Shown here piece after piece: positions 1 to 9,322 of a stretch of DNA of 64,000 nt (position 1 is the first letter of the stretch; the number at the start of each line of letters is the position of its first letter). The stretch is taken from positions 4,178,718-4,242,717 of the forward strand of contig OZ017768.1 in NCBI GenBank assembly GCA_963969345.1. Direction: 5' to 3'. Under the pieces are notes generated by a model. The model ran no database searches. It had not been told where the DNA came from and saw only the letters and a list, made by a program, of their open reading frames with translations. The translations under genes were made by a program, and so were the position numbers. This DNA comes from Turbatrix aceti. Lineage: Eukaryota > Nematoda > Chromadorea > Rhabditida > Panagrolaimidae.

Positions 1-185
1 AAATTCAAAAAACAAATTTGAAAATTCAAAAAAATTGTTACATTCTAAAAAAATTCTAATCGAAAAAAAAATTGAAAAAAAATTCTGAAAATTAAAAAAA
101 AATCCGAAAATTCTAAAATTAAAAAAAAAAATAATTTAAAATTAAAATAAAAAACTAACAATAAAATTTTTTTAATTTTTTTCAG

Positions 186-267
186 CATCCTACGAACCAA
201 ACTCGACGTGCACAAGCCAAACAAGAAAAACAAGCCGGACGACAAGCGCCAGCCAGATCTCGCGTAG
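186..267 (+). CDS. Last exon of an unidentified plus-strand gene (partial)
   Basis: A T-rich tract ending in ttttttcag at 177-185 is followed by 26 codons and a TAG at 265-267. The tail begins ILRTKLDVHK and ends RQPDLA; it is rich in Lys, Asn and Asp and so probably disordered. The rest of the gene lies left of the window; bases 1-185 are AT-rich intron. It is convergent with the NUP88-like gene, about 150 bases away. The product cannot be named from this tail. Confidence 0.55.
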
Positions 268-414
268 CACAAAACTGCATGCAATGTATCATACCTAATT
301 AATAGCCAACAGCCAACACTGCCCTCGTAGACTTCATAGCCCGATATCGGATTGGATTGATAAACAGTCGTGTAATCACAGGAATTGAAAAAAAACAACA
401 GGAGATCACAAAAC

Positions 415-2848
415 TCACTCGGCGACGAGGACGCGCTCGATCTTAGCAGCCTCGGATTCGAGTTTAGCGACCGCAGTCGTCAGCTCGGTGACGTCATGAT
501 TGTGCTTGGAGAGAACAAATTTCGTGCCACCGACAGTAGGCAAAAAGGGGCGCTGCTGGGCGACGTGCTGGGCCCTCAGGCGCGCGAGATCGATGGACGC
601 GTCGTGGGTCGTGCCGAGGTAGGCCTGCGTCTCCCGGTACGCTGCGAGGACGTCTTTCTCGCTCTCGGCAAAGTCAGCCGAGAGTCGCTCGCGGGGAAGA
701 GCGTGGAAGACCCGGGTCGTGCGGGACGCCAGGTCATCCAGCGTGCCTTCGGAGATCGTGTCTTGCAGGTCGGTAACTTCCTTGGCAAGTTTGTTGACCC
801 GGTTTTGATGCTTGTTTTGGCCTTGTTCGACTGCGGTATCCGCTTGATCGAGTTTCTTGGCCCTGCAAAAAAAATAAACAGTTCACAAAAAATCTCAATA
901 AAATCAACTCACAAAGCGATGACATCTTTGGCACGCTGGAGATTAATCGCCACTTCGCGCTCCAGTTGCTGGAAATACGGAGTGAAGATCTTCAAACTCT
1001 GGCGGCCGGTGACAGGCAAGTTGCATTCGAGCTGCGGGACCTGTGACGGCTCAGGGAGGACTTTGATGAGCGATCCTTGATTGTCCGTGTCTTCAGGAGC
1101 CGACTGGCCGCTCTGGGTGCTCTCCGCGGCTGCCAGGTGCATCAGACTGAAATCGACTTTGAAAAAAAAAAATTTTACTCAAAAATATTATTTTTTTCAT
1201 TAAAAAATTATTATCAAAAAAAAATTTCATTTTTTTGTCGAAAACAAAATTAAAAAAAATTAAAACTAAAATTTTCACCGTGGAAAAGTAACGTTCAGAA
1301 ATGTCTGTCTTGAAGCAAAAGTTTGATTTTAAAAAAAGTTTGTCTTGAGACAAAAATCTTGTCTTGTAACAAAAAGTTGGATAACAGCTTGCAAAAAATT
1401 TTTTTTGAAGTTTTACTTTTTTTTATTTTAGGCAGCTCTGCCATTGACTTACGGTATCATTCGATGCTGAACGCTGCCAGTAGAATGCGCGACAAAAAGC
1501 AGACGCTGCAGGTCGTCGCCGATGAGCGTAAGCCAAGCGACGGACTTATAACCGCCTCCGGGAATGCCGACGACTTCGAAAGCATTGCAGGCCAGCGACG
1601 GCATCGAGAGATCGACAACCGCGTTGCTGTTTTTCAGACTGGCAACCAGAGTCGACGCCCAGGGTGCCAAATTGAAGACCTGCACCTTGGAGGCGCCGTA
1701 GCTGATGTACTCAAAGGGTAGGCCAGGTGCCAGCTTCGCGGAGGGGTCTTTTGTGTCGACAGAATCAACGATAAAGGCTTCCGGGAGAACGCCGGTTTCT
1801 GGCTGAAAAAACTGGCATTATGAACGGTAAAATCGTATAAAAAACCCTACCATTGATTCCCAGTCGTCAGAAGGGAGGATAACGACGTGATTCGACACTC
1901 CGTCATCGCTGAGAAGCGCGAGAAGGGTCAATTGATCGTCGTCGTCGTGTCTGACGTGCAGAAGTTCCAGTGGCTCGTTGAGCAGCTTCTTGGACTGCAC
2001 CATAACCGGTCCCTCGACGTCGATGAGCTTCATCTTGCTCCCATCTAGCTCGATGAAGACAACGTACAGCTCAGCATCATTATCGACGGCAAAAAGCGTC
2101 AACAGAGGCCTCTTTCCTCGAATAAAACACCCAAAATCGAAGGACGCGATATATTTTCCGTAGCCGAGGCCAGTACCAGTAGCAGCATCTCTATCTTCTT
2201 TCTCAGTCGACAGAATGATCGGACCAAGGTCGATATCAAAGCAGGAATTGGGCCGGGACGCGTCGTAGAGCTGGAGCACGTTCGACGGGTAGAGAAGGCC
2301 GATAACGTTGCTCAGCGTCAGGGGATCACTAACTTTCAACCGGAGCCACGCCACCTTCAGCAGGTCCATGGGGTGCTCGATTGAGCCCACAACCGATACC
2401 CTAAACAATAAACAACCCTAAAAACATCATCCGACCAAAAAAAGACTTACTTGGCAGTTAACTGAGGAATGCCCTTCTCGCTGATTCCAAAGGCACCAAA
2501 CGGGCCGACGGTGGGCACGGCAAAGACGTAGGCGACCTGTCGAGTCACCAGAGCAACCCGGCTGTGCGTCAAATTAACCTTCAGTGACAGAACAGAGTTC
2601 CTGGGCGGTGCAGGTTCGAGTGAAATTTCCTGAAAACAAATCCTATAAAAACGAAGCTAAAAAACACAAAAACTCACGGAAACAAAGGTATACTCGATGG
2701 GCTGCTTGGTCAGGTCGACGTTGACGACGTAGGCATGCACGCCGTCGAAGCAGATCAGTCCACTCGCTCCGTACTCTGCAAACAGCACATCCTGGGGATA
2801 CGAGAAACCCGAAGACAGGTTGGTTGTTTTGAACGGCGCAGGAGACAT
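415..2848 (-). CDS. NUP88-like nucleoporin
   Basis: Six exons join in phase: 2848-2678, 2629-2451, 2400-1851, 1802-1453, 1146-913 and 862-415, giving 643 residues. The first four exons read like a beta-propeller (for example VAWLRLKVSD, LLYPSNVLQLYD, GKYIASFDFG), matching the N-terminal propeller of NUP88. The last exon is a charged helical region (KLDQADTAVEQGQNKHQNRV) fitting the C-terminal coiled coil. NUP88 sits with NUP214 on the cytoplasmic side of the nuclear pore and helps mRNP and CRM1 export. Human NUP88 has 741 residues, so this is slightly short. An acceptor (AACTTTCAG) ends 21 bases before the ATG and fits trans-splicing. The family call rests on pattern resemblance only; the exon structure itself is well supported. 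Confidence 0.6.
1283..1400. repeat. Intronic dispersed repeat, copy 1
   Basis: It lies in intron 4 of the NUP88-like gene. It carries the phrase TGTCTTGAAGC, then variants of aaaaagtttgtcttg and agcttgcaaaaaa. The same order of words occurs at 5677-5776 in the esterase intron, so these are diverged copies of one element. Confidence 0.5.
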
Positions 2849-2874
2849 TGTTGAACCAGATGCGATCCCTGAAA

Positions 2875-3729
2875 GTTGGTATTTGGTAAATCAAGATCTA
2901 CCTATGTACACGTCACGTGAATCCGCGTGTAACAACGGCACAGGGCAAGAAAAAGCATCAGGATTACGATAAACAGAGAAATATTCGACGACAAACACGA
3001 AAAAAACCGACAAAAAACGTCTGAAGGCGTTCAGAACAGAACGCCAAACGCTTTGTTGCGTGCATCAAGATTTGAGATTAAATTCGTCTAAATAAAAATT
3101 GTGCCATTCGGGTTTAGCTTTTTGGCGTCAGTAGCACTTGATATCATGTTTTTGGCATAATGGATTTCATCCACATATTTTTCATTTTCATCAACATATA
3201 ATAATTATTTTAATTTTTTTTATCTTGACATCAAAACCCACAGATCCGATAAAACATCAAGCACAGATTTTGTGAAGCAAGAAAAGATCAGTTCAAAAGG
3301 TTGTCGTTCTTTGTAAATACATGTTTTTTTGTAACACAAAAAAAATCGACTTGGTTATTTATACAGCAACCACTTGTCTCGGTTTTCCCTTCATTTATTG
3401 TCGAAGCGTCGTAATCTTGCTTCGCCATCATTGCTTTTCGTCGCTCCGTGGTTGTTTTCGCACTTGCATTGATTGACTTTTGGCATGCTCTTATGTTAGC
3501 GTCGATTTTGTCGATAAATCTCATTGCAGCCTGGTTGGATTTTCTGTGATGCTCGCCGTTTATAAATATAATTATAATAATTCTCTTTTTCGTGTTTATA
3601 TCATTATCATGCCTTATAAAATGATTTACCTCTTTTTCAGTATATGTATTTATATCGCTATGGATTATTTTCTATATATGTATGATGTTATAAACTTCTG
3701 TACGAAACTGCACTTTTTCGGGAATAATA
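2875..3729. other. Intergenic region between divergent genes
   Basis: An AT-rich stretch between the NUP88-like start and the next plus-strand gene. I see no ORF with coding character and no RNA gene. It probably carries both promoters. Confidence 0.4.
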
Positions 3730-4503
3730 ATGCCGAAAGTCAACGACGTCGTACAAAAAAATAAACTCGACGCTTACATCACCCTGGCCGACTCGCTGCC
3801 GGAGTCTTTCCAGCATGCCGAGCCAAACCGCAAGCGCAAATGAAGGTCAAAGGATTGTGTCTTCGAGGCCTTCGGGGCTTTACAGGTTGTGTAACGGGCA
3901 GCAATGCCCTACGTCATAATAAGAACGTGTTTTTGCAGATTGTGAATCATGATCCCGCCGGAAGGCGACGGACGAGGGCGACATCGGAAACAACGCGGAC
4001 ATCGGCAACATTGGAGACGTCGAGTACACCGGAAGAGCTCCGGGCGGCGTGGCCCCGCATCCGCCGCTGCCAGGCAAGCGGAGGCCACGCCCTGACCTCA
4101 GCGACAGCAGCATCCCTTTGTTCCCCCACCCCCCTGTGATTTTATATAAGCTTTCCCCGTTGTCTTTGGACTGTCAATTTTCTGGTTGTGCGAAGAACGT
4201 TTTATATTTGTGAGAAAATAAAGTGTTTTGCTTTAACCAGCTGTCAAGTCTAGAACCTAGGGAGAGGAGCAACGGCTCGTACGGATCGCGGACGTTACAG
4301 TTGTCGATTTCGAGGAAGCGCGCCGACCCCTCGGCCGTCGACGCCCCCGCATCCACATCCGACGCCCCGTACAACCCATGCGGCGCTTCTGGCCCCGGCA
4401 AGGAGGGCAGCCCAAGTTGGTGCCAACCCCGATTAAGAAACAGAAACCGACTCACCCTGTGTCTTACACATGTTTGTCTGATAAAAACATCGAAGATGAA
4501 TGA
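3730..4503 (+). CDS. Poorly resolved basic protein gene, unknown function
   Basis: Three blocks have coding-like codon use. The first, 3730-3843, opens with ATG (MPKVNDVVQKNK) and ends RKRK then TGA. The second, about 3965-4135, reads DEGDIGNNADIGNIGDVEY and is GC-rich at third positions. The third, 4261-4503, reads EEQRLVRIADVTVVDFEEAR then a basic tail and a TGA. Blocks two and three join in phase through GTGATT...CCTAG, but I found no clean join from block one to block two, so that part of the model is uncertain. The gene would end 37 bases from the stop of the convergent esterase, which supports its right end. No family is recognised. Confidence 0.35.
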
Positions 4504-4539
4504 TTTTTACTCACGTTCCTAATAATCCAACAACAAAAT

Positions 4540-6559
4540 TCAAAGTTCCGTATGCCTGAGGTACAGGTTGACCTGAGGCAGGCGATGTTGCAGGACGTCG
4601 ACGTCAACACGCTTGGGCAGGTGGTCGTTCCAGAATTTCATGCGATCCGGTTCAAATTCATCGAGGACAACAGGTTCAGGCCGGAGTTCAACGTGACGGG
4701 TCGGAAGGCGTTTGGACGTTTCTGGCCATCGCGTGGTGCCTGACTTGGGTCGTCTGAAAGTGAATCGTGATCATGTGCATGATGAACGGCACAACCTACC
4801 CAGAGACCACAAAAGACCGAATGCCCTGCAAAAAGTTGTCCTTGAAAACGCGATCGGCGTCATTGAAGTCAAAAAGACGAATATCGCTGTCAAACACGTA
4901 ATACTGATCGTTTCCATGGATGGCGCCGTGCACGTGGGTCGAAGCACGGGGGTTATCAGCGTTGAAATAGGTGTGATGGAGCAGAAAAGTCTGCTGGTCG
5001 AGTGCCGTCCGTAGCTGGACCTGCTGGATGACAGGGACGATAAACATGACATCGCTCACGACTTGCACAGCCAATCGCAAGTAATCACTGGCGTTTGCGC
5101 CGTCAACATCCGTAAATCGTTCGAACAGAGCATTTCGCAGAGCTCCGCGCGCCTTTCCAGGTGGCAGGTCATGCAGCAACTGATCCGCGATGTACTCCTG
5201 CAGCTCGGTGGCCCCGAATGCAGCCTTGTTCCTAATCCCCGTCGGATTGAAAATTTCATGATGCTGGAGATTCGCTAAAAACCCCCCAAAGTCACCAAAA
5301 TCGTCGATAATCCGTTCAAGACCCACCAATCCTAGCCCATTCTAGTTCAGCGACGCCAAAAAGCACGGGGATGTCGGGCATCGCCTTGGTCAACATCTCG
5401 ATGCCGTGGGGGAAGAATTCGTCGTCGAGACGAGGGTGGAAGAGGAACTGTCGAACGTGCGTATTGTGGGTGCCCATGGCCTCGACGGCATCTAGAATGG
5501 ACTCAAGAGGGGCGCTTTTCATGCAGTCCCGGATTTCGGCCGACGCGACCTGCTTGCAGCCCACCCGGCGTGCCAGATCGGTGCTGACGTCGACGACGTG
5601 CTCGGTCATGGCCCACTCGGAGAACAGACTGCCGGAGGACTGAACGGCACGTTTGATCATGACTGAAAGTACCGTAGTAAGGTAACATTTAGAATAGTTA
5701 GTCTTGAAGCGAAAAGTTTGTTTTGGAGCAAAAAGTTTGTCTTGAAACGAAAATTTTGATAAAGGCTTGCAAAAAAGTATGAGAAAGCGAGTTTTTTTCT
5801 ATTTATCAATTTTTTTTTTCTGATTTCATCCAAAATTTAGGCCATCTATAGTCTAAACTCACAATTAGAGTGCGGGCTGAGCGTAAGTGCATGAACAGCC
5901 GCCGCGCCAGCCGAGTTGCCGTAAATCGTGATATCCCGAGGATTACCATGAAAATTCGGCAGGATTTGCGACAAAAAGTGCAGAGCGTACATGAGATCCC
6001 AAAGCCCGAGATTTCCCGGCATCGTGGAATCCCCTGTCGAGAAGAAGCCAAGAGCCCCGATTCGATACTGCACGGTGACAGCCATAATGCCGTGGGCCGC
6101 GAAATTCTCACTCAACGACTTGAATCCATGCCGGGAAGCCGCTCCATTGACGAATCCGCCTCCATGAACAAACAGGAAAATGGGATATCCCGTCGGATCA
6201 ACGGGACGAGCTTCCGGGCGAATTATATTGACGGAGAGGCAGTCTTCGGAGACGTTTACGTCCCGCATCGCATCCCGGTGGATTTGGGGGCACGCGGGAC
6301 CGAAAGCCTTTGCCTGGATGACACCGGGGACTTCGGGGTAGGCCTGTGGTTTCTCAAAACGCAGATCGCCGACCGGGGGCGCTGCATAGCGGAGTCCGAG
6401 GTACACGTGAGAACGCGAACCGTCGGCGTTAGCGTGGACGAAGCCTTCGACCCAGCCGACCTGGGTCCGGACCCGAGTCACCGCATCATCGCTCTCGCCA
6501 GCAACAACAACAATCGCCGAAAAACCGAGCAAAAACACGCAAAACCAAGCGCTAAGCAT
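4540..6559 (-). CDS. Secreted carboxylesterase B with one-base frame break
   Basis: Three exons: 6559-5863, 5662-4800 and 4753-4540. The start at 6559 gives a signal peptide (MLSAWFCVFLLGF). Alpha/beta-hydrolase esterase motifs follow in order: EDCLSVN, the oxyanion HGGGF, the nucleophile elbow GNSAG, the acid in GVAELEW and the histidine in GAIHGND. All three catalytic residues are present. The nearest memory match is the gut esterase GES-1 type, which has the similar acid motif GVTKQEWA. In exon 2 the frame changes by one base between about 5330 and 5345: upstream the frame runs GVAELEWARIGGS then stop, and downstream homology resumes as LVGLERIIDDFGDF. No intron fits there. This is a pseudogene, a true indel or an assembly error. 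The C-terminal exon ends normally for the family. Confidence 0.8.
5677..5776. repeat. Intronic dispersed repeat, copy 2
   Basis: It lies in intron 1 of the carboxylesterase gene. It shares gtcttgaagc, aaaaagtttgtcttga and ggcttgcaaaaaa with copy 1, in the same order and orientation. Confidence 0.5.
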
Positions 6560-6774
6560 TGAAAAGAATGAATCCGACAAACAAAGTCCTAAAAAAGCAT
6601 CGCAGCACGCGGAACAAAACCGAACGCACACACGTATCAGTCGTGTATAAATTTCAACCCATTACAACAGGCAAACAAACAAACAAACACGGACAATCGT
6701 TCATGATCGAGAAAAGAAAAGTGGAGGCGATAACATTCGCGTCGTTCCCGGTTCTGTCAGACCTTCGTCGCCTG

Positions 6775-8032
6775 CTAGCAGCTGTCCAGGTGAAAATCGC
6801 GCAGGCCAAGTGCCTCGTTGTTAGACTTCGAGTTTCGCCGAGTGCGCAGTTTCTTCTGAAAAGCACAATTTCGTCAAATTCAAGTCACAAAAAGCATTGA
6901 GCATCAAAAAATGTTATTAAACGTAAAAAACTGCCTACCTTGTCCACAACGTTGTCCAACAACTTCTTCGAGACCCGACCAGAGTCATTTGAACGCTGAA
7001 ACTGGGATTTGGGGGTCGTCTGACGCGGGGAAGAGCAGATTGCCTCATTTTCGGTGTTGTTGTGCTCCTCGGAATTGGTCGTCGCGTTTGCGCTGAAAAA
7101 CAAGGATACTGTTAGATCCGCGAACTCGCGAACTGTGATGAGTGATCTTTCAACACCACCGTAGCCGGTGGAGCCATTAGCGGAGCAACAAAGGATATTG
7201 TTCCTTCCCGTCTGTGACATTTGACGCGCGGATCGGATCGACACCGCGACGCGCCCGGCTAAGTCATTAGCCCTAACGACCTGCGGTGAAGATAAATGAA
7301 AAAATTCACAACATCCATATCCCCTCTTCCCGCCAAAACTGTTTATAGCAGATTCTGGTACCGCCCAGTAGATCCGTATTTAAGAAAATTGCCTTTAGCA
7401 GTTGAACAGTCCTTTGTCAGCAATTCCACTTCTAAATTGCTGGCAATGGTCTATTCCGAACTTTTACCCCCGTTACCGTACCTAACTGTTGTTTTTTTGC
7501 TCAATAAAACTTGTTTTGTCCATATTAATGTTCGTTTTGTGCAAAACCGTAAAAAATGAACTAATCGGACCCCAGAGACCAATATTTCGCGGTGCCGTAT
7601 CCCAAAGAGAATCGGCAGAGCAATATTAACCCCAAAAAACCCACCGATTGGTGTTAGCGACGAGAACCGTCTTGTGCTTGGACTTCTGGAAGCGAACGTA
7701 ACGATGTCGATCTTTCTCATCCTCGTGGTCGATTTCACCGGTATGATCTGCACCGAGGTCCTGAAAAACAACCCGAGTTTGTTCATCCCTAAAAACCCTC
7801 CTCAAAAAAACTCACTCGAATGAGAATCAGTCCGTTGTGTTCGTCGCCCTCCCAAATCTTGAATCTGAAATCCCAAACAATTTTTGCTTCACCCTAAATT
7901 CGATGAAAAGCAAAAACTCACGCGGGAGATGTGTTGTCAAAGCTTTCGCTCACCTAAAACTCGATAAATAACAAGCCAAAATTGTCATTGTTCACTCACG
8001 TGCTCAGATCGCCGACGGATACGGTCACCCAT
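6775..8032 (-). CDS. Hypothetical 154-residue charged protein
   Basis: Six small exons keep phase throughout: 8032-8000, 7953-7922, 7864-7816, 7760-7645, 7092-6939 and 6855-6775. An acceptor (GTTGCAG) ends 13 bases before the ATG, suggesting a trans-spliced start. The protein begins MGDRIRRRSEH. Its core FKIWEGDEHNGLILIRDLGA could form a small beta-rich fold, followed by an acidic/basic stretch (DHEDEKDRHRYVRFQKSK). The second half is Asn/Ser/Thr-rich and ends in a basic segment (KKLRTRRNSKS). No signal peptide or membrane segment is visible. It is divergent from the eS1 gene, with 337 bases between the two ATGs. I do not recognise the family. Confidence 0.6.
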
Positions 8033-8369
8033 CTGCTTCAGATTACTGCAACGCCGAATTCTGCGGATAGGAGCAGGATCGACATTTTGTTGGTCCATTT
8101 ATTTACAAAAAGCCGGAAAACAAAAGAAAGCTGCAAAACAAGACGCAAGAAAAGAAAGCGCGTCGTTGCCGCACATTATGCACAAAATCTGAAGATTGAG
8201 GTGTCTCGTAGCGATCGAGCGGGTACGGTAGATTTGCGACTTCATTGTTCTCTTTCTTTTGTCATCGTTTCTTTCTTGTTTTTTTTCTCTCGGTTCGCGA
8301 TCTTGTCCATTTTTCTTCGTTTTTTTTGCTTTTGGCCTATATTTTTCGTTTTTATAGGGTTCTACAAAC

Positions 8370-9190
8370 ATGGCTGCCGGAAAGAGCAAGAAGATGATCA
8401 AGAAGGGTGGCAAGAAGAAGGCCGTCGATCCCTTTTCCCGCAAGGAGTGGTACGACGTCAAGGCTCCCGGACTTTTCAAGACTCGCCAGGTCGGCAAGAC
8501 TCTCGTCAATCGCACCCAGGGAACCCGTATGTTTTTTATTGTTTTGCAAAATTTATTCTGTATTTTTTAGGAATTTCCAGCGATTTTCTGAAAGGTCGTA
8601 TCTACGAAGTTTCTCTCGGGGATCTCAACCAGATCGATACTGACTTCAAGAAGTTCCGCTTTGTCTGCGAGGATGTGCAGGGCCGCGAGTGTCTGACAAA
8701 CTTCCATGGGATGGGATTCACCCATGACAAGATGTGTTCGATCGTCCGCAAATGGCACACCCGCATTGAAGGCACCACCGCCGTACGCACATCCGACGGA
8801 TATCTTCTCCGCCTGTTCGGCATCGGTTTTACGAAGCGTGATCCCCAACAAATCCGGAAAACGACCTATGCTCAGGCCGCTCAAGTCCGCGAGATCCGCA
8901 ATCGCATGATCCAGACCATTCAGCACGAAATCCAGGGCATCGACCTCAAAACCGTCGTGCAGAAGCTCGTCGCTGGCAGCATCGAGAAGGAGATCGAACG
9001 CAAGGTCGCTCCAATCTTCCCCCTGCAAGACGTCTACGTCTACAAGGTCAAGGTCGTCAAGAAGCCCAAGCTCGACCACGGACGTCTCCTCGATCTCCAC
9101 ACCGCGGAAATCGCTGCCGTCACCGCAGCCAACGGCGAAGTCATCTCTCGCCCTGACGACTACGAACCTCCCGTTCTCACTGACGTCTAA
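8370..9190 (+). CDS. rps-1: 40S ribosomal protein eS1 (RPS3A; rps-1 type)
   Basis: Two exons, 8370-8526 and 8571-9190, give 258 residues, normal for eS1. The start [20 protein letters not shown] and the segment [20 protein letters not shown] are diagnostic. [18 protein letters not shown] and the C-terminal [14 protein letters not shown] are also typical. eS1 lies on the platform of the small subunit near the mRNA exit. The intron is 44 bases and interrupts an Arg codon. A ttttatag acceptor ends at 8357, twelve bases before the ATG, fitting trans-splicing; the upstream 150 bases are T/C-rich. The reading frame is open further upstream, but that is not coding. Confidence 0.95.
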
Positions 9191-9266
9191 GAGTCTCCCA
9201 GCAAGTTGGTTTGTGGTGTTTTGTTTCGTTTTGTCTTTATTTAAGTTTAAGTAAGTAAAAGTTTCA

Positions 9267-9272
9267 TTTATT
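9267..9272 (-). terminator. Poly(A) signal AATAAA of the ABCB gene
   Basis: tttatt on the plus strand reads AATAAA on the minus strand, 51 bases after the ABCB stop. It falls in the short gap where the eS1 and ABCB genes converge. Confidence 0.55.
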
Positions 9273-9322
9273 CGCGTATTATGTACACCAAAAAACAAAT
9301 CCTAACTCTTTTTGAATCACTA

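Noticed and set aside
385..1080. 231-codon plus-strand open frame
   Set aside because: Antisense shadow of NUP88-like exons 5 and 6, which join in phase on the minus strand with good splice sites.
4174..4455. 93-codon minus-strand open frame
   Set aside because: It lies beyond the esterase stop and has worse codon use than the opposing plus-strand frame.
7982..8369. Open frame upstream of eS1 in the same frame
   Set aside because: eS1 begins at the family-conserved MAAGKSK; the upstream part is promoter and 5' UTR with a trans-splice acceptor.
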